Source: Rhodoferax fermentans (lineage in GTDB: Bacteria > Pseudomonadota > Gammaproteobacteria > Burkholderiales > Burkholderiaceae_C). Taken from it: a stretch of 64,000 bases of DNA. Both the position numbers and the translations under genes were made by a program. The stretch is from contig NZ_MTJN01000002.1 of assembly GCF_002017865.1 (NCBI RefSeq), positions 2,914,001 to 2,978,000 on the forward strand. The letters are read 5' to 3'. Position 1 is the stretch's first letter; each line of letters opens with the position of its first letter. The notes beneath the pieces were generated by a model that had not been told where the DNA came from, searched no databases, and saw only the letters and a program-made list of their open reading frames with translations. Positions 25,902-35,587 of the stretch are shown piece by piece.

Positions 25902-27068
25902 CTACCAGTCGACCAGACTCAAGCCCACACTGAGCACCGTGCGGCGGCGGTTGTAGTCGATCAGCGAGTCGCCGTACCCCGAGAACAGCTGGGTGTGGAA
26001 GCGCAGGCCATTGGGCTGGCTGCTGTTGCCGGAGCTGCCTCCCAGGCGGCGCAGCCACTCCAGCTTGACCGAGCCGTTGGCCTGCTCACGCAGCGAGTGG
26101 CGCAGTGTCAGTCCAAAGCTGTTGGTCTGATCCGGGCTCCAAAGACCCGTCAATTCAGCGCGGCCAATGGTGTCGCTGATCTCCGGGTTGTCGTCGGAGC
26201 TGGCGCTCTCCGGCAGCCGGTACCAGAGTTTGCCCAGCAGCTGGAACTCCGAGCCTTGTTCCAGTCCGGCCATCACAATCGCGCGGTTCCAGCTGCGAGA
26301 GAGTGGCAGTGGCTGGCCGTTGGACTGGTGGTTGAGCGACAGCCCGGTGTAACGCAGTCGCCAGCCGCCCGGCAGGTTCAGGTCGGTCGGGTAGATGTAG
26401 ATCAGCTCGGGCTCGTGGTCGGTGGTGCGAAACGGGCGCGACAGGGTGCCGCTGAAGATCTGCCAGTTGGACTGCTGGCTGTAACCAAACCACAGCGAGT
26501 CGCGTTTGAGCGGCTGGTCGTGGGTCAGCAGGCCCTGGGCAATCTTGGTACGGACCGACAGGCTGATGCGCGCTTCGGTGGTGTTGTAGTCGGTGGCGGT
26601 GGTGGCGCGGTGGTTGGCCAGCGAGGAATCGGGCTGGGTGTTGACGCTGTTGGCGCCAACCACCGACAGGCTGATGGGTTTGTACCCGCGGATGCCAAAG
26701 GTGCCGCAGTCGCTGCCAGTCTCCAGCTCCCAGAAACGCGACAGTTCCGAAAAACGCGTGTTTTTGCAGTTGTGCTCCTCTGGCGCGGTCATGGTGATCT
26801 GGACCGTTGGCACGGCTGGTGTGGGTGTGGCGGGCAAGCCGCTGTCTGCCGCCAGCTTGTTGGCGGATGCGGCCTCACTCTGGGGTGTCGGCCCGCTGCC
26901 TTGCTGGGCCGCCCAGGTGTCAAAACACTGCAGGCGGGCCGTGCTGTCATCCCGCAGCGCAAGGCAGTGCTGCCAGTCGCGTGCCGGGGGTGGGGCTGCA
27001 GTCTGGGCTGTTGCCAGCGTGGAGAGAGCGCTTAACGCGATGAAAGTTGACTTGAACAGAGGGGACAT
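25902..27068 (-). CDS. pldA: outer-membrane phospholipase A
   Basis: The 388-residue protein has a signal peptide (cleavage near ATAQTAAPP), a Cys-containing linker region, and a beta-barrel from about residue 135. The OMPLA active-site motif TGLSLNHQSNGQ (His and Ser) is near residue 255. C-terminal strands end in aromatic VDW as expected for barrel assembly. It hydrolyses phospholipids that reach the outer leaflet. ATG 27068 starts the signal peptide; an upstream open extension has no such feature. Confidence 0.88.
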   Translation of the reverse strand: MSPLFKSTFIALSALSTLATAQTAAPPPARDWQHCLALRDDSTARLQCFDTWAAQQGSGPTPQSEAASANKLAADSGLPATPTPAVPTVQITMTAPEEHNCKNTRFSELSRFWELETGSDCGTFGIRGYKPISLSVVGANSVNTQPDSSLANHRATTATDYNTTEARISLSVRTKIAQGLLTHDQPLKRDSLWFGYSQQSNWQIFSGTLSRPFRTTDHEPELIYIYPTDLNLPGGWRLRYTGLSLNHQSNGQPLPLSRSWNRAIVMAGLEQGSEFQLLGKLWYRLPESASSDDNPEISDTIGRAELTGLWSPDQTNSFGLTLRHSLREQANGSVKLEWLRRLGGSSGNSSQPNGLRFHTQLFSGYGDSLIDYNRRRTVLSVGLSLVDW

Positions 27069-27288
27069 GGCAGACGGCGCTAGGGTTGCTGCGGCAAGGT
27101 TGACCACGCGCAGGGGAGGAGAGGAGCAGCCATTTTGCCTTGTGGGGCAAAGCTTGGGTGTGGGGGCGCCCACTTCGCGTGCGCCGCTGCCCCCATCTGT
27201 GGCGGCGCCCCAGCTGCTGACTGCGGCCGACACGGCTTTGGCGTAACCTTGACCCCAGCCGACAGGCCCCCATTTCAGGTACACCCTC

Positions 27289-28101
27289 ATGACACATAGC
27301 CGACGTTTACCCACTTATTTCATCTCCCACGGCGGTGGCCCCTGGCCGTGGATGGCCGAGCAGCTGCAGGGCCCTTACGGCACGTTGGCGGCATCGCTGC
27401 AGGCCATGCCGGGCCAGGTCGGTGTGACACCGAAGGCGGTGCTGGTGATCTCCGGCCACTGGGAAGAGCCCGAGTTCACCCTCATGAGCAGCCCCAGGCC
27501 GCCGATGGTGTACGACTACTATGGTTTTCCGCCCCACACCTACCAGATCCAGTACCCGGCACCGGGCGCGCCCGAGCTGGCGCTGCAGGTGCAGGCGCTG
27601 ATCCAGGGGGCTGGGTTCACCGCCCGGCTGGACCCGCAGCGCGGTTTTGACCACGGCACCTTCACCCCGCTGGCGGTGATCTACCCGAACGCCGATGTGC
27701 CGGTGCTGCAGCTGTCGATGCGTGTGGGCTACGACCCGCAGCAACACATCACGCTGGGGCGCGCGCTGGCGCCGCTGCGCGACGAAGGGGTGCTGATCCT
27801 GGGCAGTGGCCTGAGCTACCACAACCTGCGTGAGTTGGGGCCGGTGGGCCGGGCACCGTCTGCCACGTTTGACCAGTGGCTGCAGCAGACGCTGGTGGCA
27901 TCCACCCCGCAAGAGCGTATCCATTGCCTGCTGGACTGGGCGGCTGCGCCCGCAGCGCGCCGGGCCCACCCGCAGGAAGACCACCTGATCCCGCTGATGG
28001 TGGCTGTGGGCGCCGCAGGTGACGAGGCGGGCCGCTGCGTCTACCACCAGGATGATTTTTTTGGAGCCATCACCGCATCGAGCTTCATGTTTGGCGGCTG
28101 A
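27289..28101 (+). CDS. LigB/DODA-type extradiol dioxygenase (YgiD-like)
   Basis: The 270-residue protein has FISHGGGPWPW at the N-terminus (metal His), VISGHWEEPEFT, DPQRGFDHGTFTPLAVIYP near 117 and GSGLSYHNLRELG near 172. These are the non-haem iron residues of DODA-family 4,5-extradiol dioxygenases. The natural substrate of this branch is unknown; a catechol or DOPA-like compound is likely. It is divergent from pldA. Confidence 0.88.
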   Translation: MTHSRRLPTYFISHGGGPWPWMAEQLQGPYGTLAASLQAMPGQVGVTPKAVLVISGHWEEPEFTLMSSPRPPMVYDYYGFPPHTYQIQYPAPGAPELALQVQALIQGAGFTARLDPQRGFDHGTFTPLAVIYPNADVPVLQLSMRVGYDPQQHITLGRALAPLRDEGVLILGSGLSYHNLRELGPVGRAPSATFDQWLQQTLVASTPQERIHCLLDWAAAPAARRAHPQEDHLIPLMVAVGAAGDEAGRCVYHQDDFFGAITASSFMFGG

Positions 28102-28133
28102 CCCACCGGGCACAGGTGGGCAAGCGGTGCGGA

Positions 28134-28514
28134 TCAGCTGGGCATGGGCGTTTCACCCATGCCATCCGCTTGGACAAAGTATTTGCGCGCAATCACCACC
28201 AGCTCGTTTTCAGAGGGATGGCCCACCACCTCGTAACCCGCGATGTGTTGGGCGGTCTGGGGCCGGTGTTTTTCCACAAAATGGCGAAACCCCGCCAGAC
28301 CCTGGTGGCCACCAGTGATCAGCACCTGGCTGACGCCTTCCAGCGCATCACAGACATCGCCAAAAAACTCGTGCTCCGAGCGCACACCGCTGGCATGCTG
28401 GCGTGTCAGGTGCTGATGCTCGTGAATTTTTTGCAGCTGGGTTTGCTCGGCGTCAAACTGCAGCACCTGGGCGTGGTGGTGGTCGACAAAAACCACGGCG
28501 TGAAAAAGGCTCAT
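28134..28514 (-). CDS. conserved protein, possible eRF1/Pelota-related fold
   Basis: The 126-residue protein begins MSLFHAVVFVDHHHAQVLQFD and contains SQVLITGGHQGLAGFRHFVEKHRPQ and GYEVVGHPSENELVVIARKYF. I recall relatives labelled translational machinery protein or compared with release-factor domains; the outline would fit an RNase-H-like or L7Ae-like fold. It is His-rich (VDHHHA, HEHQHL). Function unknown. Confidence 0.55.
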   Translation of the reverse strand: MSLFHAVVFVDHHHAQVLQFDAEQTQLQKIHEHQHLTRQHASGVRSEHEFFGDVCDALEGVSQVLITGGHQGLAGFRHFVEKHRPQTAQHIAGYEVVGHPSENELVVIARKYFVQADGMGETPMPS

Positions 28515-28560
28515 AAACAGGGTGTCCGATCTGGGTAGGTGGGTGGGTATTTGGCAGTGT

Positions 28561-29445
28561 TCATTGGGGTCTGACCTCGTCGGCCCAGACGGTGAACTTG
28601 CTCAAGGTGTTGAGGCCAAAGGTGCTGGCCAGCGCCACATCACAGGCGTCGCGCCCGCGCGCCATCAGCACCCGGCCAATACGTGGTGTGTTGTTGCGGG
28701 CATCAAAGGTGTACCACTGGTCCCCCAGGTAGGCCTCGAACCAGCCCGCAAAATCCATCGGGCAGGGAATCGGTGGGATACGGATGTCACCCAGGTAACC
28801 GGTGCAATACCTCGCCGGGATGTTCATACAGCGGCAAAAAGTGATGGCCAGGTGGGCATAGTCGCGGCACACGCCCTGGCCTTCGTTGTAGGCCTCCCAG
28901 GCGGTGCGGGTGCGCCGGGCGTGGTGGTAGCCAAACTCGATGTGCTGGTGCACAAAGTCACAAATCGCCTGCACCCGCGCCCAGCCCGTGGGGCCATGGC
29001 CAAACAGCTGCCAGGCGGTCTCGGACAGTTGATCGGTCTCGCAGTAGCGGCTGCCCAGCAAATACACCAGGGTGGACTCGGGCAACAGCTCCACGGGCGT
29101 TTGTATGGCCCACGGGGCCACGATGTCGGGCAGGCCGCTGTCGTTGACAAGGGCGTCGGTGCTCAGCACAAAACGTCCGGGTGGTGCCACGATGCGGCTG
29201 CACCAGTTTCCAAACAGGTCGTGGTAGGCGGTGATCGGCACCGCCGGGCTGGTGACCAACAGGTCGGGGCGCACCAGGTCAGGCGCGCGCGAATGGTGGA
29301 TATTGAGCGCCAGGATCATCGGTGTGGGCGCCGGGCAGTCGTAGACCATTTCAAAACCCACCCGCAACTGCAAAGGGGCCTGGGCAGCGGGTGTTGGGGG
29401 GGCGGGCAGCAGGGTGTCAAACGGGGGGTGCTGTTCGTCGGTCAT
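28561..29445 (-). CDS. transglutaminase-like cysteine peptidase-fold protein
   Basis: The 294-residue protein has a beta-rich N-terminus and a transglutaminase core with the nucleophile motif GQGVCRDYAHLAITFCR near residue 190. The second block reads CPMDFAGWFEAYLGDQWYTFDARNN, where classical members carry a His before AW; here DFAGW and DARNN lack it. Either this subfamily uses a different residue or the enzyme is inactive. It is cytoplasmic by lack of signal. Confidence 0.75.
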   Translation of the reverse strand: MTDEQHPPFDTLLPAPPTPAAQAPLQLRVGFEMVYDCPAPTPMILALNIHHSRAPDLVRPDLLVTSPAVPITAYHDLFGNWCSRIVAPPGRFVLSTDALVNDSGLPDIVAPWAIQTPVELLPESTLVYLLGSRYCETDQLSETAWQLFGHGPTGWARVQAICDFVHQHIEFGYHHARRTRTAWEAYNEGQGVCRDYAHLAITFCRCMNIPARYCTGYLGDIRIPPIPCPMDFAGWFEAYLGDQWYTFDARNNTPRIGRVLMARGRDACDVALASTFGLNTLSKFTVWADEVRPQ

Positions 29446-29617
29446 GGGCGTCTTTGCTCAAAGGATGTCGGAAAGGTGAGCCGTGAGCTCAGGATGACAC
29501 ACTGTAAAAAGACCGCAGCTTGCCGTCTGTACGCTGGCGAACAGTGCCAAGACCAGGCTGATCACGCCTTGAAGCTGTTGCTGGGGGCTGGGCCGCCAGC
29601 GCCAGCCTGCAACGGAG

Positions 29618-31774
29618 TTAGCGCGTCTGCGCGCGCGCCGCCGCGCCGTCGGCGGCCTTTTGGGCAAATTCGGCGCGCAGGGCCTTGAGTTTGGCGCGTG
29701 GGTCTTCTTTGACGGTGGCCTGGTCCAAGCCCATTTCTTCAATAAACCGGCTGGGTTGGGCCTGCACCATCTCGCGGCCCTTTTTGCGTTTGCGGGTCCA
29801 GCTCACCGCCAGGCTGCGCTGGGCGCGGGTGATGCCCACGTACATCAAGCGGCGTTCCTCTTGCAGGTGGGTGGTCAGCGACGCGTTGGCGGCCTCCATC
29901 GCCTGGGCTTTCTGCAGCGCGCTGGTTGGCCCGGCCGATTCGGCGTCGGGGTTGTCGCGTAACTTGAAGGGCAACATGCCCTCGGTCACACCCACCAGCA
30001 TCACATGCGGCCACTCCAGCCCCTTGGAGGCGTGCAGGGTCGAGAGGGTGACCACGTTCTGGTCTTTTTCCTGCTCGGAAATGGTCGACAGCAGTGACAC
30101 CGTTTGTGCCACCTCCAGCAGCGACTTGACCTCACCGACCGCGTTCACACCTGAGGCGTCGTCAATCTGGCCACCACAACGCCCACTCATCCAGTCGATG
30201 AAGTCCAGCACATTGCTCCAGCGTGCGTTGGCCACCTGTTCGCTGTCTTCCCCGTCGTACAGGTATTGCTCGTAACCGATGTCTTTGAGCCAGTCCATCA
30301 AAAAGGTTTTGGCGGCCTCGGCACCTAGCGTGTGGCGCGCGCGGAACTCCAGGTCGTTGACCTCGCGGCCAAACTCGTGCAGGCTGCCCAGCGCCTTGCC
30401 CGAGATCACGCTGCTCAGGCTCGACGAGAACAAGGCACCAAACATGCTGAGTTTGTAGCGCGACGCAAAGTCGCCCAGGTGCCCCAGCGTCTGGTGGCCA
30501 ATGCCGCGTTTGGGCGTGGTCACCGCGCGCAAAAAAGCCGGGTCGTCGTTGTTGTTGATCCACAGCCGAAACCAGGCGCACAGGTCTTTCACCTCGGCGC
30601 GGTCGAAGAAGCTGGTGCCACCCGACACCTTGTACGGGATCTGTGCTTTGCGCAGTGCTTTCTCGAAGGGTTTGGCCTGGTGGTTGGCGCGGTAGAGCAC
30701 CGCAAAGTCGCGCCATTCCTTGAACTGCGGCCCGGCCTGGTTCAGGCCGCTTGTGCGCAGGCTCTGGATACGCGCCACCGCGCGTTCGGCCTCGTGTTCT
30801 TCGCTGTCGGCATCGACCACCCGCACCGGCTCACCTTCGCCGAGCTCGCTGAACAGCGTCTTGGGGAAGAGCTTGGGGTTGGGGCCGATCACGTTGTTGG
30901 CCGCGCGCAGGATGGCGCTGGTAGAGCGGTAGTTTTGCTCCAGCTTGATGACCTTGAGGTTCGGGAAGTCGATCGGCAGTTTTTTGAGGTTGTCCAGCGT
31001 GGCACCGCGCCAGCCGTAGATCGACTGGTCATCGTCGCCCACAGCGGTGAAGCGGGCCTGCTCGGGGCCGTTGCCACCCACCAGCAGTTTGAGCATCTCG
31101 TACTGCGTGGCATTGGTGTCCTGGTACTCGTCCACCAGAAAATGCCCTGCCAGCCCTTGCCACTTCTGCCTGACCTGCTCGTGTTGTTGTAGCAGTTTGA
31201 GCGGCATGCCAATCAGGTCGTCAAAGTCCACCGCCTGAAACGCGGTGAGCCGTTCTTCGTAGTGCGCCATCACACGGGCAATGATGCGCTCGTTGTCGTT
31301 GTTGGCGGCGGCCAAGGCACTGGCCGAGTTCATGCCCTGGTTCTTCCACAGGCTGATGGTCCATTGCCAGCTGCGGGCGGTGGCCGCGTCAACACTGCCA
31401 CCGGCGTCCTTGAGGATGCTGGTGACGTCGTCGCTGTCCAGGATCGAAAAATGCGGCTTGAGGCCCAGCGCCGCACCGTCCTCACGCAGCAGCCGCACAC
31501 CCAGCGCGTGAAAGGTGCAGATCACCACATCTTTGGCCGCGCGGCCAATCAACCCCTTGGCGCGTTCGCGCATTTCGGCTGCGGCCTTGTTGGTGAAGGT
31601 GATCGCAAAAATGCGTTTGGCAGGAATGCCGGACTGGATCAGCCGACCAATCTTGTGGGTGATCACCCGCGTTTTGCCCGAGCCCGCCCCCGCCAGCACC
31701 AGGCAGGGGCCGTGCAGGTAGTTCACCGCTTCTTGCTGGGCGAGGTTGAGACCGCTGGGGGTGGGGCTGGACAT
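29618..31774 (-). CDS. rep: UvrD/Rep-family ATP-dependent DNA helicase
   Basis: This 718-residue superfamily 1A helicase has Walker A AGAGSGKTRV near residue 30, AITFTNKAAAEMRER, Walker B FLVDEYQDTN near 215, GDDDQSIYGWRGA, LEQNYRSTSAIL and late motifs TLHASKGLEWPHV and EERRLMYVGITRAQ. Length and the absence of a long C-terminal Tudor region favour Rep over UvrD. It removes obstacles ahead of the replication fork. It is divergent from the RquA-like gene. Confidence 0.85.
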   Translation of the reverse strand: MSSPTPSGLNLAQQEAVNYLHGPCLVLAGAGSGKTRVITHKIGRLIQSGIPAKRIFAITFTNKAAAEMRERAKGLIGRAAKDVVICTFHALGVRLLREDGAALGLKPHFSILDSDDVTSILKDAGGSVDAATARSWQWTISLWKNQGMNSASALAAANNDNERIIARVMAHYEERLTAFQAVDFDDLIGMPLKLLQQHEQVRQKWQGLAGHFLVDEYQDTNATQYEMLKLLVGGNGPEQARFTAVGDDDQSIYGWRGATLDNLKKLPIDFPNLKVIKLEQNYRSTSAILRAANNVIGPNPKLFPKTLFSELGEGEPVRVVDADSEEHEAERAVARIQSLRTSGLNQAGPQFKEWRDFAVLYRANHQAKPFEKALRKAQIPYKVSGGTSFFDRAEVKDLCAWFRLWINNNDDPAFLRAVTTPKRGIGHQTLGHLGDFASRYKLSMFGALFSSSLSSVISGKALGSLHEFGREVNDLEFRARHTLGAEAAKTFLMDWLKDIGYEQYLYDGEDSEQVANARWSNVLDFIDWMSGRCGGQIDDASGVNAVGEVKSLLEVAQTVSLLSTISEQEKDQNVVTLSTLHASKGLEWPHVMLVGVTEGMLPFKLRDNPDAESAGPTSALQKAQAMEAANASLTTHLQEERRLMYVGITRAQRSLAVSWTRKRKKGREMVQAQPSRFIEEMGLDQATVKEDPRAKLKALRAEFAQKAADGAAARAQTR

Positions 31775-32004
31775 GGAGGAGGAGATACGCGCAAAGGGGG
31801 CGAATCATACCCAGCCGAGGCATGCCCCCGGGTTTTTGGGCCTGTTTGGCCCCGCTGTCAACCGTGTTGGCAGCCAGAGGACGGGTCAGGCGCGTTTTTT
31901 TACAGAAGCCTGACAAAGCTCAATTGCGAGTGGCTATCAACCAGCTACCCTTGGCCCTCGATATTTTGAAAAACACACGATCCTTGTGATCGCAAAGGAA
32001 AAGC

Positions 32005-32799
32005 ATGCACCCCTGGTTGACGTATACCGTGTTTGGCGTGGTGGCCGCCTTGGCCAGTATTGCGCTGTTCTTTTTCACGCTGACACGAGGGGCGTTGCTG
32101 GTGCGGGGTGCCTTGGGGCGCTTGCAACAGGAAGCCGCCCATGTCTACCCGATCTACTCCAACATGCGCCTGATCCGGCTGGTGGACTACCAGCCCATCA
32201 TTGCTGGCATCCTGCTGTTCCAGTACAGCCGCCTGGTGTCCATCATCACGCACAGCCTCAAACGCACGGATTTGACCGGCCAGCAGGTGCTGATCACCTC
32301 CTGCGCCTTTGGCAATGTGATGCCGCGTGTGGTCAAGGCCGCGGTGCAGGCCGGGGCGTCCAAGGTGCTGGTGGCTGACATCATCCAGAACGAACTTGAC
32401 CACGCCAAAAGCAAGTTGTTGGACTACACCGGCAAGATCACGTACCAGAAGGACGACGCCATCGCCATGAATCAGGCCGACGCCTCGGTCAGCGCCAATG
32501 TCATGTTTTTCCTGTTACACGAGCTGCCGCACCACCTCAAGATCGAGGCCTTGGCCGAGGCGATGCGGGTGCTCACCCCTGGTGGCAAGCTCTACCTGGC
32601 CGAGTTCCACCGCCCGCGCCCCTGGCTGCTGCGCGCCCTGAGCTGGACCTATTTCAAGGTGTTTGAGCCCTATGGCCTGGCGCTGTGGAGCACCCACGAC
32701 CCGGTGAACCTGCTGCACGAGATGCCTGGCGTCAGCTGCGAGCGGCATGTGGTGTTTTTTGGCAACTTCCAGGTGATTGTGGCCACCAAAGCCGCCTGA
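32005..32799 (+). CDS. RquA-like SAM-dependent methyltransferase-fold protein with membrane anchor
   Basis: The 264-residue protein has an N-terminal hydrophobic helix (LTYTVFGVVAALASIALFFFTL) followed by a class I methyltransferase fold (VLITSCAFGNVMPRVVKAAVQ, VLVADI, FFLLHELPHHLKIEALAEAMRVLTPGG, FHRPRP). FFLLHE, the HRP motif and the ending FFGNFQVIV resemble what I recall of RquA, which converts ubiquinone to rhodoquinone. The glycine-rich SAM loop is replaced by SCAFGN. A UbiE-like C-methyltransferase is the alternative. Rhodoferax relatives are known to make rhodoquinone. Confidence 0.55.
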   Translation: MHPWLTYTVFGVVAALASIALFFFTLTRGALLVRGALGRLQQEAAHVYPIYSNMRLIRLVDYQPIIAGILLFQYSRLVSIITHSLKRTDLTGQQVLITSCAFGNVMPRVVKAAVQAGASKVLVADIIQNELDHAKSKLLDYTGKITYQKDDAIAMNQADASVSANVMFFLLHELPHHLKIEALAEAMRVLTPGGKLYLAEFHRPRPWLLRALSWTYFKVFEPYGLALWSTHDPVNLLHEMPGVSCERHVVFFGNFQVIVATKAA

Positions 32800-32923
32800 G
32801 TCGGGTGCCCATGGGTCTGCTGCCAAGCAGGCCCGTGTTCTTCAGATCGACCCTCCGCAAGGCCTGTTTTTTTGGGGGGACGCCGTCGCGGCGCAGTCCT
32901 CATGCCAAAACTAGGAGTTGTGA

Positions 32924-33382
32924 ATGGACAGAAAAACGGTCGAACCCATGACGGTGTTGTACGCAACACAGGAACTCACGATTCCGGAGGTCGGGCGTTA
33001 CGCAGAGAAGTATCTGCCAGAGCTCATGGCCCAAGCCAAGCAGCGGGATTTGAAGGTTGTGGGGCCGTGGGTGTTCATTTCTTACCAGCTGCCCAAAAAC
33101 GGCAAGGACCGCTACCGGGTGGAGTTTTGTCTTCCAATTGCACCGGCCGACAACCCGGTGGCGGGTGCGTTTCCCATCAAGTCACTGGGGCAATTTTCTT
33201 GCGCCTTTGTCCCTTACCACGGCGGGCTGCGGCAACTGTTTAGCCAAGGCTATCAGCCTTTGGTGCGCGACATGGTGGCGGCGAAGATGGCTTTCACCGG
33301 GGAGAGCAGAGAGGTTTATCACGCATGGAACGGACCGAACTCCCCTGACAACCGCGTTGAAATCCAGTTTGGTGTTGCCTGA
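32924..33382 (+). CDS. GyrI-like small-molecule-binding domain protein
   Basis: The 152-residue protein contains LYATQELTIPEVGRYAEKYLPELMAQAKQ, VGPWVFISYQLPKNGKDRYRVEFCLPIA and a C-terminal YHAWNGPNSPDNRVEIQFGVA, matching the effector-binding (SOUL/GyrI-like) domain without a DNA-binding part. AGGAG precedes ATG 32924. It converges with priA, with a 36-bp gap and no terminator visible. Confidence 0.7.
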   Translation: MDRKTVEPMTVLYATQELTIPEVGRYAEKYLPELMAQAKQRDLKVVGPWVFISYQLPKNGKDRYRVEFCLPIAPADNPVAGAFPIKSLGQFSCAFVPYHGGLRQLFSQGYQPLVRDMVAAKMAFTGESREVYHAWNGPNSPDNRVEIQFGVA

Positions 33383-33418
33383 CATCTTTGCTGCGTTATT
33401 CCGTTCCCGTCTCTTCTT

Positions 33419-35587
33419 TTAAATCAGCAGCGGATCGACATCAATCGCCCAGCGCAGCAGGCCTTTGCACTGCGGCTGGCTGCGCATGGCGTGCAGGGTC
33501 GGTTGCCAGGCGTTCAAGAAGCGTTGCAAGGCCGCACGCGAGGGGCTCTCCAGCAGCATCTGGGCGCGCTCCACATTGGCCACACGCTGGATACTCATCG
33601 GCACCGCCGGGTAGAGCGTGATGTGTTCGCGCCAGGGCGCCAGCTCCGCCAGGCCGTCACAAGCGCTGCTGGCGCTGTTCAAAAAGGCCTGGGCGGCTTC
33701 CTGGGTGCGGGCATCTGCGCGCACCAGCGCCTGGAAGCTGAACGGTGGCATACCGGCCTGTTGGCGCTCCACCAGCTGTGAGGCGGCAAAAGCCGGGTAG
33801 TCGTGTTGTTTCAGCGTTTCATACAGCGGGTGCGTCGGGTGGAAGGTTTGCACCCACATCTCGCTGCGGCTGGTGTTGCTGGCGTCGCGCCCGGCGCGGC
33901 CCGCCGCCTGCATCAGCAGGCCAAACAGGCGCTCGGGCGAGCGGAAGTCGCTCGAGAACAAGGCGCCGTCGGGGTTGATCGCCGCCACCAGGGTGATGCG
34001 GCGAAAGTCGTGGCCCTTGGCAATCATCTGGGTGCCCACCAGCACATCGACTTCGCCCGAATGCACCTGCGCCAACTGGCTCTCGAGCGAACCTTTGAGT
34101 TTGGTGGTGTCGGCGTCGATGCGGGCAATGCGTACCGCGCTGCCGTCGGGGCGGCTCATGCTGCTAAGCAACAGAGCGAGTTGTTCCTCGAGTCGCTCGG
34201 TGCCGCGCCCCACTGGCGCGATGTCCAGGCTGCCGCAGTCCGGGCAGGCGCGTGGCACCCGTTCGGTGAAGCCGCAGTGGTGGCAGCGCAGCGTGCGGTC
34301 GATCTTGTGAAAGACGCGAAAGGCGCTGCAGTGTGGGCAATTGCTTTTCCAGTCGCAGTCGGCGCAGCTCAGCACCGGGGCGTAACCGCGCCGGTTCAAG
34401 AACACCATGCTTTGTTCACCACGTGTGATGCGCTGGCCAATCGCGTCAAGCAGCGGCGGCGAGATCACTGAGCCCTTGGGCTGGTGGTTCATGTCCACAC
34501 GCCGCACCAGGGGAAGGATGGCATTGGCACCCACCCGGCTCGGCATCTCCAGCCGCATGTAACGCCCACCCTCGGCCGCCGGGCGGCTGTGGTACCAGCT
34601 CTCGAGCGAGGGTGTGGCCGAACCCAGCAGCACCTTGGCGCCCTCCAGCTTGCCGCGGTAGACCGCCAGGTCACGCGCTGAATAGCGGGCACCGTCCTGG
34701 CTTTTGTAACTCGGGTCATGTTCCTCGTCGACCACGATCAGTGCCAGATGTGGCATCGAGGCAAACACCGCCATGCGGGTGCCCAGCACAATGCGCGCGT
34801 TGCCGCTGTGCGCCGCCAGCCAGCTCGCCAGGCGCTGCGCCGGGGTCAGGCCGCTGTGCATCGACACCACCGCCTCCAAACCGTACTGGGCGCAAAAGCG
34901 GGCTTTGAAACGTTCTTCGAGCTGCGGCGTCAGGTTGATTTCGGGCACCATCACCAGCACCTGGCTGCTGTCCGAGCTTGCCAGCACATCGGCGGCGCAG
35001 CGCATGAACACCTCGGTCTTGCCACTGCCGGTGGCGCCAAACAGCAAAAACGGCCCAGGATTGTCATCAAATTGGCCGATAGCCCTTGTCTGCTCTGGGG
35101 TCAGTGCTACCAATTCAGGAATATCCTGAGGCGGCGTGGCGTCTGTGGCGGGTGCGGCCTGCGCCTTGAGCTGGCTCTTGGCTTTCTTTTTGAGTTTGCG
35201 CGCCAGCTGCAGGCTGCTGATGTCACGCAACTGCGGCGGCAGGGCGGCCAGCGCCACCTCTCCGGCCGAGCGCTGGTAATAACTCGCGGCAAAGTGGATC
35301 AGGGTGCGCCAGTGGACACTCAAGGGCGCCAGCGCGTCCAGCACCGCGGCCACCGGCCGCAGTTTGCTGGGGTCCATCGGCGGCGTGTCGTCGCTGATGG
35401 GCTGCTGCTCCCACACCACCCCAAGCAGCTCACGCTGGCCCAGCGGCACCCGCACCAAGGTGCCCGGGGGCAGGGCATGCTCACTGGTGTAACTCAGGGT
35501 ACCGGCCATCTGGCTGTGTGCCGGGGTGTGGACCAGCACCGACACCAGGGTGGCGGCGACTGGCTCAGCTTGGGAGGGGGTGTTCAA
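33419..35587 (-). CDS. priA: primosomal replication-restart helicase PriA
   Basis: This 722-residue helicase has an N-terminal DNA-binding domain (PLGQRELLGVVW), Walker A FGATGSGKTEV near residue 184, IVDEEHDPSYKSQ, the zinc-binding cysteines CADCDWKSNCPHC and CHHCGFTERVPRACPDCGS, and late helicase motifs GTQMIAKGHDF and QAAGRAGRD. It restarts stalled forks. Residues about 158-173 (ELVALTPEQTRAIGQFDD), just before the helicase core, are encoded by a palindromic repeat copy. The upstream region has two DnaA-box-like sites. Confidence 0.94.
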   Translation of the reverse strand: MNTPSQAEPVAATLVSVLVHTPAHSQMAGTLSYTSEHALPPGTLVRVPLGQRELLGVVWEQQPISDDTPPMDPSKLRPVAAVLDALAPLSVHWRTLIHFAASYYQRSAGEVALAALPPQLRDISSLQLARKLKKKAKSQLKAQAAPATDATPPQDIPELVALTPEQTRAIGQFDDNPGPFLLFGATGSGKTEVFMRCAADVLASSDSSQVLVMVPEINLTPQLEERFKARFCAQYGLEAVVSMHSGLTPAQRLASWLAAHSGNARIVLGTRMAVFASMPHLALIVVDEEHDPSYKSQDGARYSARDLAVYRGKLEGAKVLLGSATPSLESWYHSRPAAEGGRYMRLEMPSRVGANAILPLVRRVDMNHQPKGSVISPPLLDAIGQRITRGEQSMVFLNRRGYAPVLSCADCDWKSNCPHCSAFRVFHKIDRTLRCHHCGFTERVPRACPDCGSLDIAPVGRGTERLEEQLALLLSSMSRPDGSAVRIARIDADTTKLKGSLESQLAQVHSGEVDVLVGTQMIAKGHDFRRITLVAAINPDGALFSSDFRSPERLFGLLMQAAGRAGRDASNTSRSEMWVQTFHPTHPLYETLKQHDYPAFAASQLVERQQAGMPPFSFQALVRADARTQEAAQAFLNSASSACDGLAELAPWREHITLYPAVPMSIQRVANVERAQMLLESPSRAALQRFLNAWQPTLHAMRSQPQCKGLLRWAIDVDPLLI
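35066..35115 (-). repeat. palindromic repeat element, in frame inside priA
   Basis: ATCAAATTGGCCGATAGCCCTTG, spacer, GGGGTCAGTGCTACCAATT. The outer AAATTGG and CCAATT arms match those of the thiL copy. Confidence 0.65.

Noticed and set aside
31917..31970. Possible further AGCTAT-family repeat before the RquA-like gene
   Set aside because: GGCTATCAACCAGCTACCCTTGGCCCT is suggestive, but the half-sites are out of order compared with the other copies.
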